10,834 nucleotides of DNA from Nocardioides sp. (GTDB lineage Bacteria > Actinomycetota > Actinomycetes > Propionibacteriales > Nocardioidaceae), in the NCBI GenBank assembly GCA_023252065.1, contig JAHEXO010000027.1, positions 1-10,834 on the forward strand, written 5' to 3'. The first letter of the stretch is position 1; each line of letters begins with the position of its first letter. Position numbers and translations under genes: made by a program. Below the pieces are notes generated by a model. The model worked only from the letters and a program-made list of their open reading frames with translations. It was not told the DNA's origin and ran no database searches. Positions 1-6,788 of the stretch are shown here, piece by piece.

Positions 1-985
1 ACAGCAGCGAGCCCACGGTGATCACGGCGACGACCACCAAGGTGACGGTGGCGGGGTCGCGGCGCGTCGCCGGGCCGAGCCAGCGGACGACGGCGACGGC
101 GACGATCAGCACCAGGCCGGCGAGCATCAGCCACAGCGTGCCGCCGTACCCCTCCTTCATCGCCACCGCGACGGCCCCGATGCGCGCGGTCACGCCTCGT
201 CCGTGGGTGTAGCGGAGGTTGAGCAGGAGGAAGCCGTCCAGCAGGTCGTGGAGCGCGCCGTACGCCGCGAAGTAGGCCAGCAGGACCGCAACCGGGATGG
301 CGCCTCCGATGGCCAGCCGCACCAGGTCCTTCAGCCTTCGTCCGGGTCCGACCAGCAGGATGCCGAGCACGGCGCCCACAAGCAGGGGGAGGAACGCGAC
401 CTGCAGGGTCAACGTGGCCAGGCTGATCGACATCCCGGTGAGCAGCCAGCGCCGGTGCGACAGCGCCCAGATCGCACACAGGATGAAGAGCACCATCGGC
501 GTCTTCTCGCGCGGACCGTCCGTGGCGAGGTCGATGAAGCCTTGGAAGCTGAGCATCGTCGCGGCAGCTGCCAGGCCGGCGGTCCTGGAGCCGAAGAGGT
601 CGCGAGCCACGATGTAGGTGACCACCACCGAGGCCACCGCGATCACCATGTACCAGGCGCGCATCCCCACGAGCTCGTTGCCGCCGATGAAGCGGGCGGC
701 GACGATCCCGGGAACGGGCAGCATGTGGGCCAGCGGACCGGCCCGGTTGACGATCCCGACGTATGGCGGCTCGCCGGCCAGCACCTGCCGCGCGCCGTAC
801 GCGTAGACGCCGAGGTCGCGGGTGAGTAGACCGTGGAAGCCGTGGAGCGCGTAGGTCACGAGCGAGACTGCAGCCACGGCCACGACCAGCGGGTCGAAGC
901 GCCGGTACCAGGCGCCGGCTGCTTCGGCGCCGGCATCCGCGGACTCGTCGTCGATCAGCTGCACCGGCCGACCCTCATGGGACAC
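1..985 (-). CDS. GT-C fold membrane glycosyltransferase, N-terminal part (runs off left edge)
   Basis: This is a polytopic membrane protein of the GT-C class (PMT/ArnT-like). Such enzymes transfer sugars from polyprenyl-phosphate donors on the outer face of the membrane. The window holds 328 codons without a stop, and the C-terminus lies beyond base 1. I chose GTG at 985 because a GAGGAGG ribosome binding site lies 8 bases upstream (994-1000). The ATG two bases upstream is out of frame and closes after ten codons. Residues 1-30 are a short polar, acidic cytoplasmic tail, and TM1 is about 33-50. The first outer loop carries R56-D57-L-G-V-Y, then YGARQVLAGEPPY to residue 75. This matches the family's N-terminal loop with a catalytic-type Asp (here D57) followed by 'Y-x-x-A-x-x-VLAG-x-x-PY'. 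Several hydrophobic segments follow, separated by short basic loops. Fold and class are fairly secure. Donor, acceptor and exact family are unknown. Confidence 0.75.
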   Translation of the reverse strand, partial: MSHEGRPVQLIDDESADAGAEAAGAWYRRFDPLVVAVAAVSLVTYALHGFHGLLTRDLGVYAYGARQVLAGEPPYVGIVNRAGPLAHMLPVPGIVAARFIGGNELVGMRAWYMVIAVASVVVTYIVARDLFGSRTAGLAAAATMLSFQGFIDLATDGPREKTPMVLFILCAIWALSHRRWLLTGMSISLATLTLQVAFLPLLVGAVLGILLVGPGRRLKDLVRLAIGGAIPVAVLLAYFAAYGALHDLLDGFLLLNLRYTHGRGVTARIGAVAVAMKEGYGGTLWLMLAGLVLIVAVAVVRWLGPATRRDPATVTLVVVAVITVGSLL

Positions 986-993
986 ATCCTGCC

Positions 994-1000
994 CCTCCTC
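994..1000 (-). promoter_or_regulatory. Shine-Dalgarno site of the GT-C glycosyltransferase
   Basis: Read on the minus strand this is GAGGAGG, 8 bases before the GTG at 985. It decides the start codon, because two ATGs nearby (987 and 976) are in a frame that stops after about ten codons. The rest of the divergent gap (1001-1131) shows no convincing -35/-10 pair on either strand. A TACGGT at 1081-1086 could serve as a -10 for the plus-strand kinase but has no matching -35. Confidence 0.6.
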
Positions 1001-1131
1001 GACGAAACGCCGCCAGGAGGCGACGTGTCTCGCGCGGGTCGGGTCACCGGTCCACCGTGCCGAGCGCCCCACGCCGGGCCTACGGTCGTCCCTGTGACCC
1101 ACACCCGGCCTCGACCGTCGTCGCCGGACCG

Positions 1132-1830
1132 ATGACCGGCGACGACCGGCGCGGCTACGGCGACGTCCCCCTCGTCACCTCCCTGACGGAGCTGACGACC
1201 CGGGCGAGGCGGCTCCCGTCGGGCACCGCCCGGCGCATCATCGGCGTCGTCGGCAGCCCCGGAGCCGGCAAGACCACCCTGGTCGAGGCGTTGCTCCGCG
1301 CCCTGGTCCCGACCGCGGGCCTGCCGGACGAGTGGGTCGCCCACGTCCCGATGGACGGCTTCCACCTCGCCGACGCGGAGCTGCTGCGGCTGGGCCGGCT
1401 CCAGCGCAAGGGGGCCCCGGACACGTTCGACTCGGCGGGCTACGCCGCCCTGCTGCGCAGGATCCACGCCGCGCACGGGACGGGCGAGACTGTCTACGCG
1501 CCGGCCTTCGACCGCGGCCTCGAGCAGCCCGTGGCCGGCGCCATCCCCGTTCTGCCGGACTGCCGACTCGTGCTCACCGAAGGGAACTACCTGCTCCTCG
1601 AGAACGAGGCGTGGCCGCTGGTCAGGACGCAGCTCGACGAGGTGTGGTTCCTGGACGCCGACGACGAGGTCAGGCGGAGTCGGCTGGTCGGACGGCACGT
1701 GCTCTTCGGCAAGGAACCGGCCGACGCCGAAGCCTGGGTGTCGCAGGTCGACGAACCCAACGCCCGCCTCGTCGCGTCGACCCGGGACCGGGCCGACCTC
1801 GTCGTCGCAGGCTCGCTGCTGCTCACCTGA
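1132..1830 (+). CDS. Nucleoside/nucleotide-kinase-like P-loop kinase (uridine kinase / phosphoribulokinase superfamily)
   Basis: This cytoplasmic 232-residue protein belongs to the P-loop kinase group that includes uridine kinase, type I pantothenate kinase and phosphoribulokinase, and likely phosphorylates a small hydroxylated metabolite. Visible motifs in order are: a Walker A, GSPGAGKT (41-48); the MDGFH motif (74-78), whose Asp75 corresponds to the acceptor-activating Asp in 'DGFH' relatives; a GAPDTFD stretch just after it; FDRGLEQPVAG, resembling the substrate-side loop of this family; and TEGNYLLL (149-156). The length suits the stand-alone bacterial 'nucleoside/nucleotide kinase family'. 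ATG 1132 is the start closest to the domain but has no Shine-Dalgarno, so it may be leaderless or poorly translated. An in-frame GTG at 1057 would add 25 residues of unconvincing sequence. The true substrate cannot be read from sequence, and fructose or pantothenate kinase activity are also possible. The gene is divergent from the glycosyltransferase. Confidence 0.83.
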   Translation: MTGDDRRGYGDVPLVTSLTELTTRARRLPSGTARRIIGVVGSPGAGKTTLVEALLRALVPTAGLPDEWVAHVPMDGFHLADAELLRLGRLQRKGAPDTFDSAGYAALLRRIHAAHGTGETVYAPAFDRGLEQPVAGAIPVLPDCRLVLTEGNYLLLENEAWPLVRTQLDEVWFLDADDEVRRSRLVGRHVLFGKEPADAEAWVSQVDEPNARLVASTRDRADLVVAGSLLLT

Positions 1831-2082
1831 GCTCGGCCGGCGCGGGTCCCGGGCACTAGGGCCCAGGAGGCAAGGCCGTTCCCCCTCTACCGGCACCTGG
1901 TGCGCGGCGAGATGGTGGAGGGACTCGGCGACCTACGGCTGGACCAGCGTCTCTCGGAGCCAGGGCGGCCGCCGGGCAGTCCAACGGAGCGCGGTGCGCG
2001 GCAACGACGCCGACGGCGCTGCCGCTCTTCATCCCCCTCGGCCGTGGATGACCCGGCCGGGACTTCTCGAAAGTGCTCGGAG
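1831..2082 (+). other. Intergenic region between kinase and phosphatase, with a coding-like stretch
   Basis: This 252-base gap contains an imperfect inverted repeat (GGGTCC 1844-1849 with GGGCCC 1859-1864, one G-U pair, 9-base loop) that could be a weak terminator for the kinase, but it has no T tract. From about 1858 to 1970 the frame shared with the phosphatase start is open and reads like a protein fragment (FPLYRHLVRGEMVEG near 1876-1920). It has no ribosome binding site and changes to an Arg-rich, non-coding-looking run from about 1985. I do not recognise it. It could be a gene remnant or chance. No convincing PHO-box direct repeat was found before the phosphatase. Confidence 0.35.
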
Positions 2083-3514
2083 ATGTCCAGACATCACTCT
2101 TTGCTCGTGCCGGCCGCGTTGCTGGCCGCCGTCCCGCTCTGCCTCGGTGCAGCCGCCACCGCTGTCGGCGCTGCTCCCCTGTTGTCGGGCGTTCCGGCAT
2201 CGCACAAGCCGCTCGCCCACAACGTGATCGTGCTGCTCGACGACGGCGGCGGGTCCAACCACCACGTGGTCGGGAGCCTCTACGACACCGGCGAGCGAGC
2301 CGGTGAGGTCTACCAGGGCTTCCCGTTCCAGACCGCCATGTCGACGTACTCCTACGGCATCGTCCCGGCCGACGGGCCGTGTCCGGCCGTGCCGACGGGA
2401 TACGACCCTTCCCGAGCCTGGTCGGAGTGGGACTACGTGCTCGACGGCTACACGGACTCCGCCGCGGCGGCCACGGCGATGGCCACCGGCACCAAGACCT
2501 ATAACGGCGCAATCGGCGTCGACTGCCAAACGTGAGAACCTCGAGCCGAACCTCGTCGAGTCCTTCGAGGGCGCCGGGAAGTCCACCGGTCTGGTGACCA
2601 CCTCGGCGGTGAGCAGCGCGAGCCCTGCGGCCTTCGCGGTCCACAACGTCAGCCGCGGTGATGAGCCGGGCATCTCGACCGCCATGGTCGAGGCCACCGG
2701 TCTCGACGTGGTCATGGGCGTCGGCCACCCCTTCTACGGATGGAGCAACAACCCGCTGGCCAAGCCCCAGTACAACTTCATCAGCAAGCGGGCCTGGGAC
2801 GAGCTGGTCGCGGGGACCCCGAAGAGCGATGCCGACGGCGACGGCGTCCCGGACGCGTTCACCCTGGTGCAGACCCGGGACGAGTTCCGGGCCCTCATGT
2901 CCGGGGACACCCCGAAGCGCGTCTTCGGCGTGCCGGAGGTGCACCGGAACCTCCAGGCCGACCGCGCCGGAGAAGCGATGGCGGACCCGTACGTCGTTCC
3001 GTTCCTGGAGGCGGTCCCCACCCTGTCGGAGATGACGCTCGGAGCGCTGAACGTCCTCGACCAGAACCCGAAGGGGTTCTTCCTGATGGCGGAGGGCGGC
3101 GGCACCGACGTCACAGCAGGCGCGAACGAGCCCGGGCGGCTGGTGGAGGAGGAGGTCGCCTTCGACCGCACGGTCGACGCCGTCAACGGCTGGGTCAAGC
3201 AGCACAGCAACTGGGGCCAGACCCTGCTCGTCGTGCTGTCGGACCACGAGACCGGCTACCTCACCGGCCCCGGCTCGGGACCCACCGTCGACGGTCCGGT
3301 GTGGACAGCGCTGACGAACAACGGTGCGGGCGTGCTCCCAGGCCGGCAGCTCAACAGCACGCACCACACCAACAGCCTGGTCCCGGTCTTCGCGAAGGGT
3401 GACGCAGGTCGGCTCCTCCGCACGATGGTGGTCGGGACCGATCCGGTGCACGGCTCCTACGTCGACAACACCGCCATTCACCTCTTCCTGCTGGAGGCTG
3501 CCGCCGTCGGGTGA
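2083..3514 (+). pseudogene. Secreted PhoA-family alkaline phosphatase, interrupted by a +1 frameshift
   Basis: Alkaline phosphatases of this family hydrolyse phosphomonoesters outside the cell with two zinc ions, magnesium and a serine nucleophile. The N-terminal frame (2083-2535) has a signal peptide (SRHH, hydrophobic 7-28, likely cleavage near AVGA-A at 30/31), LLDDGGG with metal ligand D54, and the active site TDSAAAATAMATG with nucleophile S126, then hits TGA at 2533. Frame 2 continues at once with RENLEPNLVESFEGAGKSTG and runs to the stop at 3512-3514. Removing one A from 2528-2530 joins the two into a 476-residue protein of normal length. Repaired numbering gives a DxDxDGxxD calcium-type loop (249-257), EGG (E337, D342), SDHETG (D387, H388) and HTN (H428). 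The position equal to the zinc ligand His331 of E. coli PhoA is Gly346. The start ATG 2083 has GGAG abutting it, so its ribosome binding site is poor. It may be a real pseudogene or a base-calling error. Confidence 0.85.
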
Positions 3515-3549
3515 CTCCGAGGTCCACCGGCGGGTGCCAGGATGTCCGG

Positions 3550-4341
3550 ATGCAGGATCGCGGGGGGCCGCTGGAGACCGTGTCGCAGGTGGTTGCCGGA
3601 CTCGGGGTGACCTTCGCAGTGTTCGACGAGCACACCCAGGACTCCGGCCACATCTCCTACGGCATCCAGACCCCCGGCGGACTCCGCGTCTTCGCCAAGA
3701 CGTCGGGCGGATCGGAGGACAGTCCGGGCGGCACGAGCCGAGCGGCTAGGGCCGACGCCCTGCGTCGCGTGGCGGCCATCCACCGCGAGGTCGACCATCC
3801 CGCCCTGGTCGCGGTCCGCGACGTCATCGAGGCCGGCGACGGGGTGGTCGTCGTCCACGACTGGTTCGACGGCGAGCTGCTCCACGCCCCGGCGGCGCGT
3901 CGCCAGGACCCGGCCGAGGCACACCACCGCTTCCAGGTCCTGCCCGCGCCGGAGATCGTGGATGCGCTCGACCAGGTGCTCGCCCTGCACGTCGCCCTCG
4001 AGGAGGCCGGCCTGGTCGCGGGTGACTTCAACGACGGGTGCCTGATGTACGACTTCGGCACCCGGGAGATCAAGGTGATCGACCTCGAGTGCTACCGCAG
4101 GGGTGCCTACCTCAACGACCGGGGCCGGCTCCCGGGCTCCACCCGGTTCATGGCCCCGGAGGAGCACGAGCTCGGCGCCACCATCGACGGCCGGACCACG
4201 GTCTTCAACCTGGGGCGTCTGGTCGAGCTGTTCCTGCTCGGTCACCATGACCTGCCGCGCATCGCAGCCGTGGCCGCCCGAGCGACCGCTGCCGACCCCG
4301 GCGACCGGCCGGCCTCGGTGGCCGACCTCCACGCCGCCTAG
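3550..4341 (+). CDS. Small divergent Ser/Thr-type protein kinase
   Basis: This 263-residue cytoplasmic protein has a degenerate protein-kinase fold. A Gly-rich nucleotide loop equivalent (TQDSGHISYG, 29-38) is followed by a likely ATP-binding Lys50 (VFAKT) and possibly Glu80 of helix C. The catalytic loop is GDFNDGCLMYDF with Asp159, and the DFG equivalent is IDLE with Asp178. GSTRFMAPEE is the APE region, and the C-lobe ends in the usual 'DPGDRPASVADL'. The motif resembles an actinobacterial and bacillar kinase family I remember as having 'DLYDGC...DLDEY'. Here Asn161 replaces the Tyr. There is no membrane anchor or sensor domain. I prefer ATG 3550, with AGGA at 3539-3542 and a 7-base spacer. 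GTG 3511 would overlap the phosphatase stop by four bases (GTGA) and add 13 residues, consistent with translational coupling. The physiological substrate is unknown, and small-molecule phosphorylation is possible. Confidence 0.75.
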   Translation: MQDRGGPLETVSQVVAGLGVTFAVFDEHTQDSGHISYGIQTPGGLRVFAKTSGGSEDSPGGTSRAARADALRRVAAIHREVDHPALVAVRDVIEAGDGVVVVHDWFDGELLHAPAARRQDPAEAHHRFQVLPAPEIVDALDQVLALHVALEEAGLVAGDFNDGCLMYDFGTREIKVIDLECYRRGAYLNDRGRLPGSTRFMAPEEHELGATIDGRTTVFNLGRLVELFLLGHHDLPRIAAVAARATAADPGDRPASVADLHAA

Positions 4342-4440
4342 TCGGCCGCACGGCTCGAGATCAGGCCGGCAACCCCCGACGACGTCGCGGAGCTCGCGCG
4401 CATCGAGGTCGAGGCCGGCCGCCTCTTCCTGACCGTCGAC
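4342..4440 (+). other. In-frame N-terminal coding region of the GNAT protein, lacking a start codon
   Basis: Directly after the kinase TAG (4339-4341), and in the same frame, the sequence reads SAARLEIRPATPDDVAELAR and continues into the annotated GNAT. 'IRPATPDD' is the typical first strand and turn of a GNAT domain. The 33 codons contain no ATG, GTG or TTG. Either the acetyltransferase uses an unusual start here, the TAG is read through to give a kinase-GNAT fusion, the start codon has mutated or been miscalled, or the protein really begins at ATG 4441 without its first strand and helix. Confidence 0.7.
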
Positions 4441-4917
4441 ATGCCGCTCGTGGCCGGCGACGAGGTCGACGAGGCCGAGCTCCGGCACTCGATCGCCGAG
4501 CAGCGGGTCTGGGTGGCGTCGTACGACGACGCGGTCGCGGGCTACGTCGAGGCCTCGGTCGCCGACGGGCGGGCACACGTCGACCAGGTGTCGGTGCGGC
4601 CCGCCGCCGGACGCCGCGGCATCGGCCGCGCGCTGGTCCGCCACGTCGAGGCGTGGGGGCGCGAGCGCGGCCTCGACGGCACCACCCTGACCACCTTCCG
4701 CGACGTCCCGTGGAACGGGCCCTACTACCGCCGGCTCGGCTACCGCGAGCTGGCCGAGGCAGAGGTCGGACCCGAGCTCCGGACGATCATGGAGCGTGAG
4801 GCGACCTGGCCCGGCATCGTCCCGGAGCTGCGCTGCGCCATGCACCGACCTCGGGACCGGCCAGCGGGTGCGGCGCCCCGTGACGCGGGAGGCGCCCCAG
4901 GCGTAGAACTCTCCTGA
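4441..4917 (+). CDS. GNAT family N-acetyltransferase (true N-terminus probably upstream)
   Basis: This is an acetyl-CoA-dependent N-acetyltransferase of the GNAT fold, 158 residues from the first canonical start. Strands and helices in order are VWVASYDDAVAGYVEASV (beta2-beta3), VDQVSVRP (beta4), the acetyl-CoA pyrophosphate loop R-R-G-I-G-R-A (58-64), TLTTFRDVPWN (beta5) and YYRRLGYREL (alpha4-beta6). The 'TFRDVPWN-PYYRRLGY' and 'LR-IMERE' signatures match a common actinobacterial GNAT family whose members carry about 33 more residues at the N-terminus. Those residues are encoded at 4342-4440 but without a start codon, and ATG 4441 has no ribosome binding site. A short Arg/Pro/Gly-rich tail (~residues 139-158) is probably disordered. 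The substrate is unknown; the family includes enzymes acting on amines, amino acids and antibiotics. The reading frame is continuous with the preceding kinase except for the TAG. Confidence 0.75.
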   Translation: MPLVAGDEVDEAELRHSIAEQRVWVASYDDAVAGYVEASVADGRAHVDQVSVRPAAGRRGIGRALVRHVEAWGRERGLDGTTLTTFRDVPWNGPYYRRLGYRELAEAEVGPELRTIMEREATWPGIVPELRCAMHRPRDRPAGAAPRDAGGAPGVELS

Positions 4918-4938
4918 CAGGGTCTCGGGAACTCCGAC

Positions 4939-4945
4939 GAGGGAG
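4939..4945 (+). promoter_or_regulatory. Shine-Dalgarno site of the acyl-CoA synthetase
   Basis: GAGGGAG lies five bases before ATG 4951. It is the strongest ribosome binding site on the plus strand of the window and supports that start. The only untranslated sequence between the GNAT stop and the synthetase is 4918-4950, so read-through transcription from the kinase/GNAT genes is plausible. Confidence 0.6.
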
Positions 4946-4950
4946 CGCAC

Positions 4951-6684
4951 ATGTCATCTGCCACCGACCAGCTGCGTGCCGCGCGCGACGGGCTGCTCGC
5001 CGTACGCGAGGACTACGCCGCCGCGGTCCGCGACTTCCGCTGGCCCGACGTGGGTGAGACCTTCAACTGGGGCATCGACTGGTTCGACGAGATCGCGCGC
5101 GGGGTCGACCGCGCTGCTCTCGTCATCGTGGAGACGGACGGCACCCACAGCCAGGTGTCCTTCGACGACATGCGGCGGCGGTCCAACCGGCTGGGTCGCT
5201 GGCTGGCCGGGCGGGGCGTGGCCAAGGGCGACGCGGTGGTCGTCATGCTCGGCAACCAGGTCGAGCTCTGGGAGACGATGCTGGCGGTGATGAAGCTCGG
5301 TGCGGTCATCATGCCGACCACCACTGCCGTCGGGCCGGCCGACCTGCGCGACCGCCTCGACCGGGGTCGGGCGCGGCACGTGGTCTGCAACGCCGCAGAC
5401 GTGGACAAGTTCGACGAGGTGCCGGGTGACTACTCGCGCTTCTCCGTCGGCGACGCCGACGGCTGGGCCGTGATCAGCGATGCGTCCGGGGAGGACGACG
5501 GCGACCTCGAGCACCCCGGCACCGCACCTCAGGACCGGCTTCTCCTCTACTTCACCTCCGGCACCACCAGCCTGCCCAAGCTCGTGGAGCACACCCAGGT
5601 CTCGTACCCCGTCGGCCACCTGACGACGATGTACTGGCTGGGGGTGAAGCCGGGCGACGTGCACCTCGCCATCTCGTCACCCGGGTGGGCCAAGCACGCG
5701 TGGTCGTGCTTCTTCGCGCCGTGGCTCGCCGAGGCGACCGTGTTCTGCTACAACTACGCGCGCTTCGACGCCGCCGCGCTCCTCGACCAGCTCCACACGC
5801 ATCGGGTCACCTCGTTCTGCGCCCCACCGACGGTGTGGCGGATGCTCATCAATGCCGACCTGTCCGGCGGCCGGGGCTCCCTGCGCGAGGTGCTGGCCGC
5901 GGGTGAGCCGCTCAACCCCGAGGTGATCGCCCAGGTGCAAGACACGTGGGGCCTCACCGTCCGCGACGGCTTCGGCCAGACCGAGATGACCGCCGCGATC
6001 GGCAACAGCCCGGCCCAGCGGCTGATCCCCGGCTCGATGGGCCGGGCCCTGCCCGGCGTCCCGGTCGTGCTGGCGGACCCTGTGTCGGGCGAGCGGCTCG
6101 CCGGCGCCGGAGCCGAGGGCGAGATCTGCCTCGACCTGGTCGGACCCACCGGCCGGCCGCTGCCGCTGATGACCGGCTACCAGGGTGACCCCGAGCGCAA
6201 CGACGACGCGATGGCCGGCGGGCTCTACCACACGGGTGACGTCGCGACCCTCGACGCGGACGGGTACATCACCTACATCGGACGCACCGACGACGTGTTC
6301 AAGTCCTCCGACTACAAGATCAGCCCGTTCGAGCTCGAGAGCGTCCTGATCGAGCACCCCGCGGTCGCCGAGGCCGCCGTCGTGCCCGCCCCCGACCCGG
6401 TGCGGCTCACCGTCCCGAAGGCGTACGTCGTGCTGGCCCCGGGCTACGAGCCGACGCGCGAGACGGCGTACCAGATCCTCAAGCACGCCCGGGAGAACCT
6501 GGCGCCCTACCTGCGGGTCCGGCGGCTGGAGTTCTTCGACCTGCCCAAGACCATCTCCGGCAAGATCCGGCGGGTCGAGCTCAGGGCCCGGGAGAGCGAC
6601 CTGGCGGGGTCGGGGCAGACGTCGGACGGTGAGTGGCGTGACGACCAGTTCCCCGAGCTGAAGGGTGCTGGTGCCGGCGGCTGA
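4951..6684 (+). CDS. AMP-forming acyl-CoA synthetase, medium-chain/acetyl-CoA synthetase-like
   Basis: This 577-residue cytoplasmic adenylate-forming ligase activates a carboxylic acid with ATP and forms the CoA thioester. The ATP/phosphate loop is TSGTTSLPK (202-210). SSPGWAKHAW at about residues 243-252 resembles the medium-chain (ACSM/MACS) branch more than long-chain ligases. The adenine motif is DGFGQTE, the ribose-binding Asp is D430 in YHTGD, the hinge region follows R445 in GRTDD, and the catalytic lysine of the C-terminal lid is K538 in TISGKIRR. All key residues are present and the length is normal, so the enzyme should be active. It could work on medium-chain, branched or aromatic acids; the sequence does not fix which. 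It is 33 bases downstream of the GNAT gene on the same strand. A GC-rich hairpin overlaps its stop codon. Confidence 0.9.
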   Translation: MSSATDQLRAARDGLLAVREDYAAAVRDFRWPDVGETFNWGIDWFDEIARGVDRAALVIVETDGTHSQVSFDDMRRRSNRLGRWLAGRGVAKGDAVVVMLGNQVELWETMLAVMKLGAVIMPTTTAVGPADLRDRLDRGRARHVVCNAADVDKFDEVPGDYSRFSVGDADGWAVISDASGEDDGDLEHPGTAPQDRLLLYFTSGTTSLPKLVEHTQVSYPVGHLTTMYWLGVKPGDVHLAISSPGWAKHAWSCFFAPWLAEATVFCYNYARFDAAALLDQLHTHRVTSFCAPPTVWRMLINADLSGGRGSLREVLAAGEPLNPEVIAQVQDTWGLTVRDGFGQTEMTAAIGNSPAQRLIPGSMGRALPGVPVVLADPVSGERLAGAGAEGEICLDLVGPTGRPLPLMTGYQGDPERNDDAMAGGLYHTGDVATLDADGYITYIGRTDDVFKSSDYKISPFELESVLIEHPAVAEAAVVPAPDPVRLTVPKAYVVLAPGYEPTRETAYQILKHARENLAPYLRVRRLEFFDLPKTISGKIRRVELRARESDLAGSGQTSDGEWRDDQFPELKGAGAGG

Positions 6685-6698
6685 CCGAGCCGGGCCGG
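6674..6698 (+). terminator. Possible hairpin terminator after the acyl-CoA synthetase
   Basis: CCGGC GGCT (6674-6682) can pair with AGCC (6688-6691) and GCCGG (6694-6698), with a 5-base loop and a 2-base GG bulge. The structure spans the stop codon and lacks a T tract, as is common for putative actinobacterial terminators, so it is only suggestive. Beyond it (6699-6775) a TACCTT at 6732-6737 could be a -10 element for the transporter gene, but no clear -35 is visible. Confidence 0.3.
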
Positions 6699-6775
6699 AT
6701 GCTCGCTCTGTTCAGGCGGTACCGACCCCGTTACCTTGACCCCTGGACACGCGGTCGGGGACTGGCGACGTGACC

Positions 6776-6783
6776 GGGGGGAG
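6776..6783 (+). promoter_or_regulatory. Shine-Dalgarno site of the MMPL transporter
   Basis: The G-rich run ending in GGAG lies five bases before GTG 6789. It fixes the start that gives the classic short basic N-terminus (ARLLHRLG) before TM1 of an MMPL protein. Confidence 0.55.
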
Positions 6784-6788
6784 TTCCA

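Noticed and set aside
203..829. A 208-codon plus-strand frame across the glycosyltransferase
   Set aside because: The translation is Gln/Asp/His/Arg-rich and lacks any motif. The minus strand gives a clean membrane protein with a Shine-Dalgarno site.
955..1896. A 313-codon minus-strand frame opposite the nucleoside kinase
   Set aside because: It is a shadow of the Walker A kinase gene and ends just inside the true glycosyltransferase start in a different frame.
2030..2050. A PHO-box-like TTCATCCC before the phosphatase
   Set aside because: Only one partial half-site is visible, with no 11-base direct repeat, so PhoP control cannot be supported.
1856..4950. Long minus-strand open frames opposite the phosphatase, kinase and GNAT genes
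   Set aside because: These are compositional shadows, rich in Arg/Gly/Val/Asp with no signature. The plus strand encodes recognisable catalytic motifs throughout.
6736..6764. A TTGACC that could be a -35 element before the MMPL gene
   Set aside because: No TANNNT-like -10 lies 16-19 bases downstream (the sequence there is G-rich), so no promoter was called.
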